Positions 25,579 to 36,924 are shown, numbered from the stretch's first letter. The stretch is 64,000 nucleotides of DNA from Typhlomys cinereus (GCA_023101885.1 JALPQD010000101.1:5302100-5366099); one strand, 5' to 3'. Program-made: numbers and translations. The notes: generated by a model from the letters alone, not told the origin.

Positions 25579-25795
25579 CAGGGCTGGAGATAAAGTATCT
25601 GCTCACAAACCTGGCAATCTTAGTTTGATTCCTGGAAACTCACATATACAAAGTATCAATTTCTGATAGTAGCCCTCTTACCTCAACACTTGCATCATAC
25701 CATGCATTCTCATTTCTCTCTCTCTCTCTCTCTCTCTCTTTTTGTTTCCACTTCTCACTCAAATAAATAAAATAGCCTGAATGAAAAAGTAAAAT
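25579..25795 (+). repeat. tRNA-headed SINE with (TC)n and AATAAATAAA tail
   Basis: Head 'gggctggagataaagtatctgctcac...ttgattcctggaaactcac', then a (TC)n run at 25711-25740 and 'caaataaataaaat'. The layout matches the SINE class I associate with jerboas. Confidence 0.7.
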
Positions 25796-26094
25796 AAAAT
25801 AAAACTTTTCATCTTGCTTCTCCATTATTTGCCAGGTTTGTGCATAGTTTTGCTTTTTCGAATACAGAATTTTAATATTTCCTATGCAGCTAATGTAGGT
25901 GTTAATTTGCATTTGAGTTTATGTTTATAAATGTTGATCAAAATATCACATCATTTATTATTACATAGAAAGATGAATCAGAAAACAAATACTTCAAGCA
26001 TTTGACTACTAAAGCAGAAGATGAACATTTTAGTTTCCAACATTTGCAGACTAATAAAAGAGAAATATTTTCAATAGACTGTTAATTTATTTGA

Positions 26095-26177
26095 GAAAAA
26101 GAAGAGAGAGAAAAAGGAGAAAGAAGAGAAAGAAAGAGGGATTGAAAGAAGATAGAGATGGAGAGGGAGAAGGAGAA

Positions 26178-26213
<36 letters not shown>

Positions 26214-26235
26214 AGAGGAGAAAGAGAGAGAGAGA
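26095..26235 (+). repeat. (GA)n polypurine tract
   Basis: About 140 bp of almost pure purine on the plus strand. Apparent proteins on both strands here are simple-sequence artefacts. Confidence 0.95.
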
Positions 26236-26396
26236 ACAGGTATGTACATACGTACACCACAGCATTCATTTGGAGGTCATAGTGAGCTCTCTGTCTCTTT
26301 GAAAATCAGTCCCTTCTTTCCATCATATGGGTTTTGGGGCTCAAATTCAGGTGACTGCGTGTGTCTTTACTCTCTAAGCCTTCTCATTGGCTTCCT
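26236..26396 (-). repeat. B2/B3-type SINE, degraded
   Basis: 'catttggaggtcatagtgagctctctgtct...ccatcatatgggttttggggctcaaattcaggtg...ctctctaagccttctcattggct' follows the antisense of the B2/B3 body and head. Confidence 0.6.
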
Positions 26397-26989
26397 ATAC
26401 TAGTGTTAATTTATCTTTCTACTATTAATAACTTGGAATATTGTTTCTTTATGTATTTGAGTTAGAGTATTATAATGCATTCCTCCTCGTAATTTGCAGA
26501 TGAAAATTGCTCTTGATTGTTAATTGTTTCCATTATCCAATTAATAAAAGATTTGAACAGTTTCTCTGGTGCTTATTGACATCCAATGTCTTCTTTCATG
26601 AATATCTACTTATATTTGTGCCTACTTTTCTACTGGGAAATTTGACACTTTCTTATTTAAAAAGTAATTGACCTATTTATTTTCAGCATACCTAAGTTTT
26701 AAATTTTCATATAGATATACTAGTATCTTTCCTGTTTTCCAACCAATCCCTCCATAGCCATTAGATCTGTATGGTACATGAGCAGAGATAGAGCAATACT
26801 ACAGATATGTTATAAAGTAAGGAGTAAAATCCAAGGAATTCAGTGCATAAGCTTGTTTATAAGTTATACAAGCAACAACATTTCCATATTGACTGAGAAA
26901 AATTTTATGATGAATACCTTTATCTTAATTAATTTATCAATTTTAACTAATCTATTTTAGTAAAAATTAATTAATATTTTAGGGTTTTA
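26397..26989. other. Unrecognised AT-rich sequence
   Basis: Possibly old L1-derived DNA, but I cannot align it. No gene seen. Confidence 0.3.
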
Positions 26990-27400
26990 CAGATGTATCC
27001 ATATCCTTTTTACACTTTATTACCTCATACCAAATTCCAGCTTTCTCTTTTCAAGCCTTCTTCTTCCTACCTATCTCTCTTCTGCCCTCATGTCCTTCTG
27101 TGTGTTTATAGTTCATTTAGCATCATCTGGGTTCCTGTTACTGACATTTGTCTGGGCATTTGCTGGAGTGAGGACAGAGTACCAATGGGCCTGCCCTGGG
27201 GAGAGTCGCTTCCCTTGTCTCCCATCCTTAGTCTCTGAGGGAGATATGGTGCCTCTTGAAGTCTTTCTCCTTTCATGTTGTAAAGTAGATGAGCCAAATC
27301 CCGTGGTCTCCTGGAAGCAGACCCAGTTACAGAGAGTTCATGATTGCAGACATCTGGTTATGGCCCTTTAGTTTGTTTAAAAAATAGGAATATCTATACA
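26990..27400 (-). mobile_element. L1 3' UTR-like fragment (antisense)
   Basis: 'ctcatgtccttctgtgtg...gggcatttgctggagtgaggacag...' shares word order with the antisense of Lx-type L1 3' UTRs ('actggagcatgggca'). The support is moderate. Confidence 0.4.
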
Positions 27401-27611
27401 TAAAGATCCATGACACATGGAGTCTAATGTAGTATAACCATATTATTGCTCATGATAAAGCAGAATTATAGGAAGAAAGGACATAAAGAATCATAAGGAC
27501 ATAAAACAGTGCTTGTCAAAAATATCTCTACAATAATGTTAGGGTGTCTCTCTCTCACGTAGGACTGTTTTTTCAAAGAACAAAGCATCATGTTGTTTAG
27601 AAACGTTCCTG

Positions 27612-27722
27612 GGTTGACAAGGTGGCTCAACAGCTAAAGGTGCCTATGTTCAAACTGGTCAACCTGAGTTCAATCCCTGGACCCACATGGTGGAAGGAGA
27701 TAACAGATTTCTGACCACCAAA
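27612..27722 (+). repeat. B2/B3-type SINE fragment
   Basis: 'gacaaggtggctcaacagctaaaggtgcc...acctgagttcaatccctggacccacatggtggaaggagataac' is a tRNA-like head with readable A- and B-box regions and the start of the body. It is truncated on the 3' side. Confidence 0.75.
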
Positions 27723-27905
27723 TACTTCTAAATTCCTTTGTTGAAACTGTGATCCTTTTTGTAATGGTGCTTGGAGGTAAGACCTTTGTGCGAGTTCTAA
27801 GGATGGAATTAGCTGACTGATAAGAAGAGGAAGAGGAACAAGCTCTTTCTTCATATGCACAGCAATGGCAGGTCACACAAGTGTGGAGCTAGGAAGAGAT
27901 TCCCC
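27723..27905 (+). repeat. Eutherian DNA-transposon-like relic
   Basis: 'ttgttgaaactgtgatcctttttgtaatggtgcttggaggtaagacctttg...' follows the familiar 'ttgaaatcctaacccc...gtgatggtattaggaggtggggcctttg' repeat order. A relative is at 49490-49830. Confidence 0.5.
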
Positions 27906-28364
27906 ACCTGACCCAACAGAGCTGAGTCCCGATGTCAAATTTGCCTCTGGTATTTGTTACAGAGGCCCAAACTGAGAAAGCATCTGAGGAATGAAACAAA
28001 CTTTAGATTCGATGCATGGGAGTTGCAACATGTGTTTTCAATTAGTCCTCACCGAAGATGTACTGGAAACCCTTCCTAGGTGCGCCTTCATCGGCGTTCT
28101 CTGAGCTGTGTTCCTCACTGTTCTCTCAGAGTTGAGTAGTTGCCAGCAGTCACGTTCTAATTACCTCTGATTGAACCCTAAGTGAAAACAAAATCTTACA
28201 CCAGACGGTAGATGTATACCTTATGCACATACATATGAAGATGCATACATCTCTTCATACATGCAAATACATATGTACTGCTTGCACACATACACATAAA
28301 CACCTACCAACATATATGAAATGAGTGTTTCCATGTGCCAAGCAATATAGTTTGCACTGTAATA
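27906..28364. other. Unique sequence, no feature recognised
   Basis: No repeat or gene identified. Confidence 0.4.
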
Positions 28365-28485
28365 ATTATCTCATTCTGCCCTCACACCCACCACATTAGG
28401 AATATTACAATGTCTGTATTACAGCTGGAAGAAATTCATACTAAGTAACTTCACAAGATCATGAAACTGGGACATTACAGATGTA
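28365..28485 (-). repeat. MIR SINE (antisense)
   Basis: 'attatctcattctgccctcacaccc...gtctgtattacagctggaagaaattcatactaagtaacttcacaagatcatgaaactgg' follows the MIR antisense order 'ttatctcatttaatcctcac...cattttacagatgaggaaactgagg...aagtaacttgcccaaggtcac'. Confidence 0.65.
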
Positions 28486-28889
28486 CATTTGGGCTGACCC
28501 CATCATTCCCGCACCCCAAATGGTTCCTTATTTTAGCCTGTCTGCTAATGTTGCCACTGGTATTCCATGACACACTTAAAAGTTCTTCCAAAGAAAAATA
28601 TTTCAGTGGTTTTCATTATTTGATTTAAAAATTTGACACCCAATATCAAGTTCATAAGAGGGCAGAGTGGATTTCATGCGTATTTTGAAATGAGACAAAT
28701 GTGAGAAATCTGGAATCAATGGATACATCTTTGAATCCAAGTTTCATTAACAAAGAAGTGGCTTACCTTCCCCACCCCCAGGACTTATTTCCCATGAGTT
28801 TCAAGGTGTACTGGATAAGTGACAGCTTGCCAGCTTTGTAGTAAAATGCCTGGCAGGCAGTACGTGGGTCCAAAGCCATGTCCTGTGTA

Positions 28890-29056
28890 ATGCAGCCCAT
28901 GGGGCTGGAACGAGCTTTGGGCTGGATTCCCATCTCTGTCCCCTCTCAGTTGTCTGACCTTATGAATCTAATAGCCAAGTCTCAGAACAGCAATGGAAAT
29001 TAAATTTAATTATCATTACAACATTTTAAAATAAAGCCTAACACATAGACATAATT
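28890..29056 (+). repeat. MIR SINE
   Basis: 'gggctggattcccatctctgtcc...gtctgaccttatgaatctaatagccaagtctcagaacag...aataaagcctaacacatag' keeps the MIR block order. Confidence 0.6.
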
Positions 29057-29171
29057 AAATTGACATCCTCTATAATTGTTAAAGATAACATCCAGGTGGG
29101 CTCATTTTCCATGAATATAACAATACTGGAAGCTGAGTACTTTATAAAGAAAAGGGTTCTTTTCATTGCAC

Positions 29172-29174
29172 TTC

Positions 29175-29206
<32 letters not shown>

Positions 29207-29400
29207 GGCACCAGAGTGTGTGTGCCTGTGGAGGTCCAAGGGTGATAGTAGGAATCATCCTGGATTGTTCTTCCTTCTCGTCGCTTTGTTCTGGGATTTC
29301 CAAGGGCTGGAACTGCAGGTTGCTGCCACTTGCATAAAATGTTTACATGGGATCTGGGAATTTGAATTCAGGTGTTTTTGCATGGGAGGCAAAGAGATGC
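29172..29400 (-). repeat. DIP-like SINE, head truncated
   Basis: (TG)n at 29172-29198, 'gtgcctgtggaggtccaagggtgatag', 'aatcatcctggattgttcttcc', 'gctggaactgcaggttgctgccacttgcat', 'tttacatgggatctggg', 'gtttttgcatgggaggcaaagag'. The last tens of bases of the tRNA head are missing. Confidence 0.8.
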
Positions 29401-29675
29401 ATGGATCAGTCTTTCTCTTCACAAGTCACTCTTGTAGAACTTATGAGAGGATTGCAAGAACTGTCTTAATTCTCTCCAAGGGCAGTGTTGTCTCTGAACT
29501 CCCTTCTGCGAGAGTCCATCTCTGAAAGGTTTCACCACCCCAATATTGCCACACCAAGGAACAAGCTTCCAAACCCAAACCTTTGGGAACAAGCCATGTT
29601 CTGTCCATAGCAGCCCCTACTGCGGAAATCACAGTGGATGTATTTTTATTAATTTTCAGATTCAAATCCCCGAAC

Positions 29676-29790
29676 AGCAGGACTTAGTTACTTACAGGAC
29701 AGGATTTAGCACTTCAGAAAGCAGGACTTAAGTACCTCAGACAGCAGGACTTAGTTACTCACATAGGATTGAACTACTTCACAGCTGTCC
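29676..29790. repeat. Degenerate ~22-bp minisatellite (left block)
   Basis: Four to five units built on 'cagcaggacttagttactcaca' (29676, 29697, 29719, 29741 and a degraded one at 29763). Confidence 0.8.
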
Positions 29791-30071
29791 ATATTTGATT
29801 GGAAGAAACAAAAAAAAAAATCCTCCTGTCAGGAGAATTCTACAGCTGCTTTCTGGAAGGTCTGAGAAACTAAGTCCCGCTATGTAAGGAACTAAGTTAT
29901 GTTGTGTGAATGACTAAGTACTGATATGTGAGTACTAAGTTACACAGAATGATTTAGTTACTCACACAGCAAGTTCCTCAGATCTTCCAGGAAGCAGCTA
30001 TAGAATTCTTCTGATAGGAAGATTCTGGTATTTCTTTCAATCAAACATCAACAGTTGTAACGCAGTTCAGA
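29766..30071. repeat. Fold-back: ~105-bp inverted arms around minisatellite core
   Basis: 29766-29870 and 29967-30071 are inverted copies of each other, roughly 75% identical by eye. For example, 'tttgattggaagaaac' pairs with 'tttctttcaatcaaac', and 'ctacagctgctttctggaaggtctgag' pairs with 'ctcagatcttccaggaagcagctatag'. The 96-bp core holds further 'actaagt' units, some in the opposite orientation to the left block. The arrangement resembles a fold-back transposon or an unrecognised MITE with subterminal repeats. No transposase is present. Confidence 0.75.
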
Positions 30072-30364
30072 CCTTTTCCTGGGACTAAAAGATTTATCTT
30101 TAGCGTAATGAGACCTCAAACCAACTTGTTTTCTCCAGGGGCATCTCTCAGTAGAGGATCTCATAAAAAAATTTCATCTTCTGTAGAAGAAACCTATTAT
30201 ATATGCCTCAATCATATGGTAATTTCTAAGCTAGATTGAATTTTTTAAATTTGGGGTGGAAAGGAGAGAAGATAGAAACAAGAAAAGATAATAGCAAATT
30301 TGATATCTCGCCTTAGTAAGACTATGGGGGCCCACATCTGGTTAAAAGGTAGTTAGATGATGCT
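30072..30364. other. Unrecognised sequence
   Basis: About 290 bp between the fold-back and the GATA array; nothing identified. Confidence 0.4.
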
Positions 30365-30452
30365 GTAAAGATGGGCGCAGATGGACAGATGATGGGTAAA
30401 TAAATCAATTGATAGATAAATTGATAGATAATAGACTGATACATAATGCATC

Positions 30453-30522
<70 letters not shown>

Positions 30523-30604
30523 GGATAGATGGATGGATGGATGGATGGATGGATGGATGGATGGATGGACGGATGGACGAATAGATGGATGGATAGATGA
30601 ATAG

Positions 30605-30655
<51 letters not shown>

Positions 30656-30915
30656 AGTTAGATGAAATGACATGGATAGAGTGATAGGCAGATGGTAGAA
30701 ACATGAAAGATAGATGGTATGTTGATAATGACATATAGATAGATTAATAGATGATACATATAAAGATGATGGATTGATAAATAAAATATAGATAGATAAA
30801 AAATTGATAGATATATGCAATTGATTATAGATAGGTTGATTGATAAATGATACATAGATAAATGATACACAGATGATAAATAAATTGATAGATGATATAC
30901 AGATAGATGACAGAT

Positions 30916-30952
<37 letters not shown>

Positions 30953-30971
30953 TAGATAGATAGATAGATAG

Positions 30972-31019
<48 letters not shown>

Positions 31020-31020
31020 A
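30365..31020 (+). repeat. (GATA)n/(GATG)n microsatellite complex
   Basis: Long near-pure GATA blocks at about 30451-30522, 30605-30655 and 30919-31019, with a GATG block at 30522-30600 and decayed GATA-like sequence between them. Serine/isoleucine/tyrosine-rich 'proteins' on the minus strand are artefacts. Confidence 0.97.
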
Positions 31021-31365
31021 TAGGCAGATTCCATTAAGATATGAGTGAAGCAAAGCACTTTTCAGAATATGAGCAGACTTTTCCAATCATACAATGCTAT
31101 CTGGAGCAAAGACTGATGCTTCCTGAATTCTGATGTACCCCTCTAGACTGCAGCATTAGAAAGCCCACCTTAGTCTCTAGAATGCTGCTCTGCCCTGAAG
31201 ACTTAAGATTTCCAAATACCTATAATTATGAACCAATTCTTTAAAATAAATCTCTTGATAAACCAGATCCTAATCTCCCTTGCTCTTTTGTCCTTTATGC
31301 ATGATAAACTGATTGCGCATAAACATGCTGTGTGTGTGAGGAAGTGTGAACGGCCTGAGTTTATT
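31021..31365. other. Unique sequence, no feature recognised
   Basis: Nothing identified. Confidence 0.4.
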
Positions 31366-31640
31366 AAGGCTGCTATAGCAATTACCACAGCTAAGTAACT
31401 GACAAACAAAAACAAAATATTTCTCATAGTTGTGGAGGCTGGGGAATGGAAGATCAAGGTCGTGTAGACCTGGTGCCTGGTAAATCTCTACGTCCTGGTC
31501 ACTGAAGGCACCTTCTCTCTCTGCCCTTGCCCGGACAGAAGGGAAGGCTGCTGCTGGGACTTTATGAGAATCCTAAATCCTTTCAGGAGAGTTCACCCTT
31601 TGTAACCCAATCACTTCTCCAAGATCCAAATCCATTGCCC
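31366..31640 (+). repeat. Eutherian DNA-transposon-like relic
   Basis: 'gctgctatagcaattaccacagc...atttctcatagttgtggaggctgggg...agatcaaggtcgtg' follows the widespread mammalian repeat order 'gtaccacaaactggg...tttattctctcacagttctggaggctagaagtc...atcaaggtg'. Family name not assigned. Confidence 0.55.
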
Positions 31641-31676
31641 TGGTATTTGGTTTTAACATAAGTGTTTGGTGTGGCA

Positions 31677-31891
31677 GCTTAGGGAGATGGCTCAGGAATT
31701 AAAACTTTTGTCTGGAAAGCAAAAGGACTTTCGTTTGGATCTCCAGATCCCACATAAAAATCTAGGGTGATTATGACATTAGCCTGTAATTCCAGCTATG
31801 GAAGGCAGAACTTAGAAAACTCCAGAGCCAAGTAGTAAGGTGGAAAAGTAATCTAAGATGATTCCTGATGTCATTTGGATCATGACAGAAG
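31677..31891 (+). repeat. DIP-like SINE, degraded
   Basis: 'agcttagggagatggctcaggaattaaaac...ggatctccagatcccacataaaaatctagg...cctgtaattccagctatggaaggcagaac...gaaaactccagagccaagtagtaagg...gatgattcctgatgtca'. Head and body are complete in outline; there is no CA tail, and the element abuts a pyrimidine tract. Confidence 0.8.
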
Positions 31892-31904
31892 GATAGATTT
31901 ATTT

Positions 31905-32233
31905 CTTTATCTTTCCCTCCGCCTCTCCCTTCCTCCCTCCCTCCCTTCCCTCCTCCCCCCTCCCTTCCCTTCTCTCTCCCTTCCCTCCTCCCTCCTTTCC
32001 CTCCTCCCTCCCTTGCTTCCCTCCTCCCTCCCTCCCTCTTCCTTTTCTCCTCCTTCCCCTCTCCCTCCCTCCCTCTTCCTTTCCTCCTCCCTTCCCTTCC
32101 CCCTCCCTCCCTCCCTCTCTCCCTCCCTCCTTCCTTCCCTCCCTCCTTCTCTCCCTCCATCCTTCCTTCCCTCCCTCCCTCTCTTCATTCCTTCCTTCCT
32201 TCCTTCCCTCTTTCCTTCCTTTCTCTCTTCCTG
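31905..32233 (+). repeat. Polypyrimidine (CCCT/CCTT)n tract
   Basis: About 330 bp almost entirely C and T on the plus strand. Long open frames on both strands arise from this composition. Confidence 0.97.
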
Positions 32234-32350
32234 GACAAGCTCTCACGTAGCTCAGTCTCATCTGGAACTCACTTTGTAGCCAGGCTGGTCTTGGTTTCCT
32301 GATCCTCCTGTCTCTGCCTACTAAATGTTGGGATTACAAGCATTCACTAG
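32234..32350 (-). repeat. B1-like SINE
   Basis: 'cacgtagctcagtctcatctggaactcactttgtagccaggctggtcttggtttcctgatcctcctgtctctgcctactaaatgttgggattacaagc' is the antisense of a B1/7SL-type unit. Confidence 0.85.
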
Positions 32351-33074
32351 CTGGCCCCTGAGCCGGATGAGGGAGGGGACTCTGTAAAACAGGAGCATGG
32401 CCTTCTGTCTCTAGGCTAGCTCAAAGCAGCTTAGAGAAGCAACAGCTTCAGAACTGCACTGGAGAAACCCAGGGTTTGTAGCTGAGAGGATTCCATGCAA
32501 GACTAAATCCCTTACAATTTCAGGAATGTTGGGAAGGTTTTCAGCTTCCTGCCAGAATGGCTGAAGTGTCAGCAATTTTAAGTGAATCAAAGGATAACAA
32601 ATGAAGGAAATTCTGAGAAGGGATAAGGGTCGACTTCTTGCATTTCCCAAGTGCATATATTGAAGGGGTGGCTTTGTCTTGTGGGCTTCCCAGGGTAAGG
32701 TTCCTGTTATTCTTGTCCACAGCCTTCTCTGGTCATTCAGATTGATCTAGAAGTTTCCTTGGCTTAGTCTCTGCCCTCGAAAGAGCCCACGTTTTCGCCA
32801 TGTTTGCTGAAGGAGTACACGTAAGAAGCGCATACGCACACCGAGGTTTATTTGATCTTTTCTGTGTCTTCACACTCCACTTTGATCCAAACCTTTACAG
32901 TAATGAGAAAAAGAATGACATACAGATGTTTTCTTATAGGATCCTCTCAGGCCCTAAAAGTGACACCCCTCAGTGAAAAGATATGCACATTTCAATGCGC
33001 TTGCAATGCACTGTCAAATTACCCTCCAGAAACACATCCATTTACATAACCACACGCAAAATAAATACAAAAGA
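32351..33074. other. Unique sequence, no feature recognised
   Basis: No recognisable repeat or gene. Confidence 0.4.
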
Positions 33075-33076
33075 GT

Positions 33077-33122
33077 CCGTGTGTGTGTGTGTGTGTGTGT
33101 GTGCGTGTGTGTGTGTGTGTGT
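33077..33122 (+). repeat. (TG)n microsatellite
   Basis: About 45 bp of TG with one CG interruption. Confidence 0.95.
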
Positions 33123-33372
33123 ACTTTCCCCACCTCTAGTATTCTTTATTGAATCTCAGGTTAGTTGTAATTCTTACCATTTTGGCTACCAACGTGGCTG
33201 GGAATATTTAAATGTTTTTACAGCCATTTCTGCTTCATCCCTGATGACTTGCTGCTGTACTTTATGTCTGGATCCAAAAGATCCTGTTCACTGCTGTTTT
33301 CTTCTGAGTTAGTAAGAGCTCAAGATGTTGAAGACAGCAACGCATTTTCTTGACATCTTAAAAATATTTCCT

Positions 33373-33573
33373 TGGGGTTGGGGAAATGACTCAGGGGTCA
33401 AAGCCTCTGCCTCATAAGCAAAAGGACTTAAGTTTTAATCCTCGACCCCATGTTAAAACATAGGCCCTGTACTTCTGACCCGGGAAAGTGGAGCCTGGAA
33501 AACCCCAGAGCAGAGCAATAAGGAGGTAGAGCAATCCAGGATGGCTCCTGATATTACCCTGAGCCTTCAGAGG

Positions 33574-33575
<2 letters not shown>
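33373..33575 (+). repeat. DIP-like SINE
   Basis: 'ggttggggaaatgactcaggggtcaaagcctctgcctcataagcaaaaggacttaag...gagcctggaaaaccccagagcagagcaataaggaggtagagcaatccaggatggctcctgatattacc'. The head (A-box, B-box) and body are complete, followed by (TC)n and (TATC)n at 33572-33650 instead of the usual CA tail. Confidence 0.85.
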
Positions 33576-33605
<30 letters not shown>

Positions 33606-33650
33606 ATCTCTATCTATCTATCTATCTATCTCTATCTCTATCTCTCATTC
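33572..33650 (+). repeat. (TC)n/(TATC)n microsatellite
   Basis: A TC run followed by TATC units. Confidence 0.95.
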
Positions 33651-33980
33651 CTTGTTGATAATTTGGCCGTTGAATAAATAAATCTTTTGCACTGAATTTA
33701 TAGAAGATTTCCTTGCATTTGATCTTGGACAATTGTTCTTCAGATCAATACTTTAGCGTTCTTATATGTTCACATTTCATCTTTTCTCTCACCCAATTGC
33801 ACTTTACTTTGCACAATGGTTCATATTGGAAGATCAATTCTTTTTAAACATGTAGCAAACACAATTCGTTGACAAAAATTCACTCTAGCTGGTTGCAGGA
33901 AGGCTATTTTCCCCAGTGTGTACTCACTGAGCCATCACACATGCTCCTGCAAACATTCAGGCATATGCTAACGCAAGCGC
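33651..33980. other. Unrecognised sequence
   Basis: 33890-33960 holds a faint antisense tRNA-SINE head ('actcactgagccatcacacatgctcc') leading into the CA run. Confidence 0.35.
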
Positions 33981-34025
33981 GTGTGCGCACACACACACAC
34001 ACACTCACACACACACACACACACA
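33981..34025 (+). repeat. (CA)n microsatellite
   Basis: CA repeat with a GCGTGTGCGCACAC lead that is self-complementary. Confidence 0.95.
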
Positions 34026-35866
34026 AGTAGGAGATGGTGGGTTGGAAAGAAGGTTTTCAATGGGAGAAGGGGAAGCATAGGTTCAAGTAATATGGGATGA
34101 AAATGACAAATTCTTTGTGTTCATCTATGAAACCTTTGAAGAATCAAAAACTTAAAGATTCATTTTCGTTCAATATTTGAAGGGATGCTTTTTCCTACGC
34201 ATGAAACTTGCTCTCTGAGATGGCCAGCGCTTCACTTGCGAGCACTCAGGAGCAGAAGGGCCTCTGTCTCTTCCTTCTCAGCAGTGTTCTTCTCAGTCCT
34301 CACAGGCACTTTAAAAACTATTTGGCGAAACTGGAAAAGAAAATCTGAAGAAGCACTTTTCAAACTATCACTGCAACTTTCATCTAAGAAGTGATAGTTC
34401 ATGCCATTCTTTATTTCACCCAGAAAAAGGGTAATTGTTTCATGCTTCGTAGTGTTTTAGTACAGCATAGTTTCTTAGTGTCTGCCAGGACACGACATGC
34501 ACATCTTTCAGACATGTTGCAAATGAAGTACATTTTGTCATGCTTCAGATGATAATTGCTACAAGTATGAAGTCGATTTTTTGCATAATTTATTCTTTAA
34601 GTGCATTCATGTACAACTTGTGTAGTCTTGGCAACCAACACACTTAAAATACTTTCTTGTTATAGTTATTTTTAGAAGGAAAAAATACTATGATTTAAAT
34701 TAAACACAGTGTAGATTTTGCCCCTCCCTTTCCATAAGAATTATTCTAATTTTCTTAACCTACTGAATTGCCTTGATCTAGAATAAAAAAAAATTAGGTT
34801 ATGACAGAAAACATAGTCATAAGCATTGTGATAAACGTACCTACAATAATCCTCCTCTAAGTATATTCTGATGTGTATTTTCAAAGTAGGTTTGAGGCAG
34901 TTATGCTAAAGAAATTCCCTTATGATCTTAGGCCTAAGTATTTTCAGTCCTTAAACAACTTAATCCACGATGAAGGAAACAGCTTGCTTTCAAAGCAGCG
35001 TTCAATGTCACTAAAACTAGAGTTGTCAGACGTTCTGGCCATAAGGGATTATCCCATATTTCTGAAACAACTGTGTCAGGATGTATAATCATTCCCCATT
35101 TGATCTAGATCTGACACTTCCGATGGCATCTGTTTGTGTCTAACCTTCTCCTTGCCAGTAACCATAGACCCCAATGTTAACAGAGAACAGAAAATGGTGG
35201 TCATAACAAAAAGCAAACCTGTAAACACTCTTGGATGCCCCCTTTGTGGGCACGATTGCTCAGATCAATTTCTGGCTCTGTTGTGTCCTCATTTTGAAAT
35301 TCCATAATTAGAAAATCCCAGGTGCAGTCTCATACTACAATGCGAGAAAGGAACCCATTCTGAGAGTACTGGGTCAGAAGCAACCACTCTGGAGAAGGCC
35401 CGGACACTTCCACTGAGCCACCTAGTGGCTGCAGATTGACCACTGCCTTTCATTTCCGCACGGGGAGAATATCATCTGAACCCTTTCCCTAACCCACACA
35501 GTGCAGGACTTTATTCCACATGAGGAGGCAATTACTGTAAATACATGATTTGAGTGACAAGTGGAAGTATACCCAAATTCATCAAAAGTCTACACAACTC
35601 TAATATATAGTAGTAACTATATGCAAGCAATTGCTATGAAAGACAGGGCAAGCACCAGATTGAAGTCACTAATATTATAAATAACAGTAAACAATCATGA
35701 ACACAAACTACTACCAAAAGGAGCAAATTTTACTTAGAAAAAATTCATTCATAATATAAAAGAATAATTCATGTATTTTAAAATAACCTAGTGGATTTTG
35801 GAAGGAACGAAACACTAATTCTATCATTCCTTTGTTTCTTAAGTTCTTGCTCTGTACACATAAAAT
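34026..35866. other. Long repeat-poor stretch
   Basis: About 1.8 kb with no recognised repeat or gene. 34540-34830 is AT-rich. Short open frames (34185-34394, 34873-35088) show no domain. Confidence 0.45.
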
Positions 35867-36200
35867 GTGGATGGAAGGAAGGAAGGAAAGAAAGAAGGAA
35901 GGAAGGAGGGAGAGAAGGATGGAGGGAGGGAGGGAAGGAGGGAGGGAGGGAAGGAGGGAAGGAGGGAGGGAGGGAAAGAGGGAAAGAGAGGGAGGAAGGG
36001 GAAAGAGGGAGGAAGGGAGAGAGAGAGGAAGGAAGGAAAGAGAGAAAGGAAGGGAGAGAGGGGAAGAAAGAAAGAAGAAAGAAAAAGAAAGAGAGAGAAG
36101 AAAGAAAGAATAGAAAAGAAACGAAGAAAGAAAGAAGAAAGAAAGAAAGAAAGGAAGAAAGAAGAAAGGAAGAGGAAGGAAGGAAGGAAGGAAGGAAGGA

Positions 36201-36271
<71 letters not shown>

Positions 36272-36276
36272 AAAAA
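35867..36276 (+). repeat. Polypurine (GGAA/GAAA/GGGA)n tract
   Basis: About 400 bp with almost no pyrimidine on the plus strand, grading from GGGA-rich (35930-36050) to pure GAAA (36205-36270). The 176- and 187-codon open frames here are composition artefacts. Confidence 0.97.
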
Positions 36277-36924
36277 GAATCAGCTTGGGTTATAGCTGGG
36301 AAGACCAAAGAACAAAGATAAACCACACTGATAGCTTTCAAATGTTAATAGGGTTTGTCACCTCCTAGAGTGTGTAAATTGAAGACATCTGTCAGGTCCA
36401 AAATAAATTCCAAAAATCCCAGACTAATTGCTTCACATACACAATGCAAAACCTCAGAATTCCATGAAAAAATAAACCTTCATCTGGAAAATAAACCTTC
36501 CCCAATTATGATAAAAGAGGACCTGTCAATGAGCCAGCGCTTAATACAGAAGGATTATTTTGAAATAAACTTCTTCAGAGCTCATTAGAATGGTAAAGAG
36601 CTGTGGAAAGAACCCCCACTAACGCTGCAGAGTCTGAGGTACCTTACCTGAAGGCGCTTAGCAGATAGCTCAGGTTTACAGCAGAAGGCTCTATTGACTA
36701 TTTAAAGTTACATTCATGGATGTTAATAATGCAAAGAAAGCAGTGTGAGTCTTTTTTTGTGGGAGGCAAAGGTTTGGCCTTCGATAAAGTAGGAAAACAG
36801 CAAAATTATTCCTGTAGGAAGCCCTGATGGCTCTCACAGCGTCCTGCCCCTCTGAAGAGCAGCTCTTCCTGCATCTCTGCTTGTCTTAAGATAGCCATGA
36901 ATGTTGAAAAAAAAAGGAGATGCA
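36277..36924. other. Unique sequence, no feature recognised
   Basis: No gene or repeat recognised. Confidence 0.4.

Noticed and set aside
30365..31020. CRISPR-like regular array
   Set aside because: The spacing is a simple 4-bp tandem repeat in a mammalian genome; there are no spacers.
30353..31086. Tyr/Leu/Ser/Ile-rich open frames up to 155 codons
   Set aside because: Translation of the GATA microsatellite complex.
35778..36341. 187- and 176-codon open frames
   Set aside because: They arise entirely from the polypurine tract (Lys/Arg/Glu or Ser/Phe/Leu repeats).
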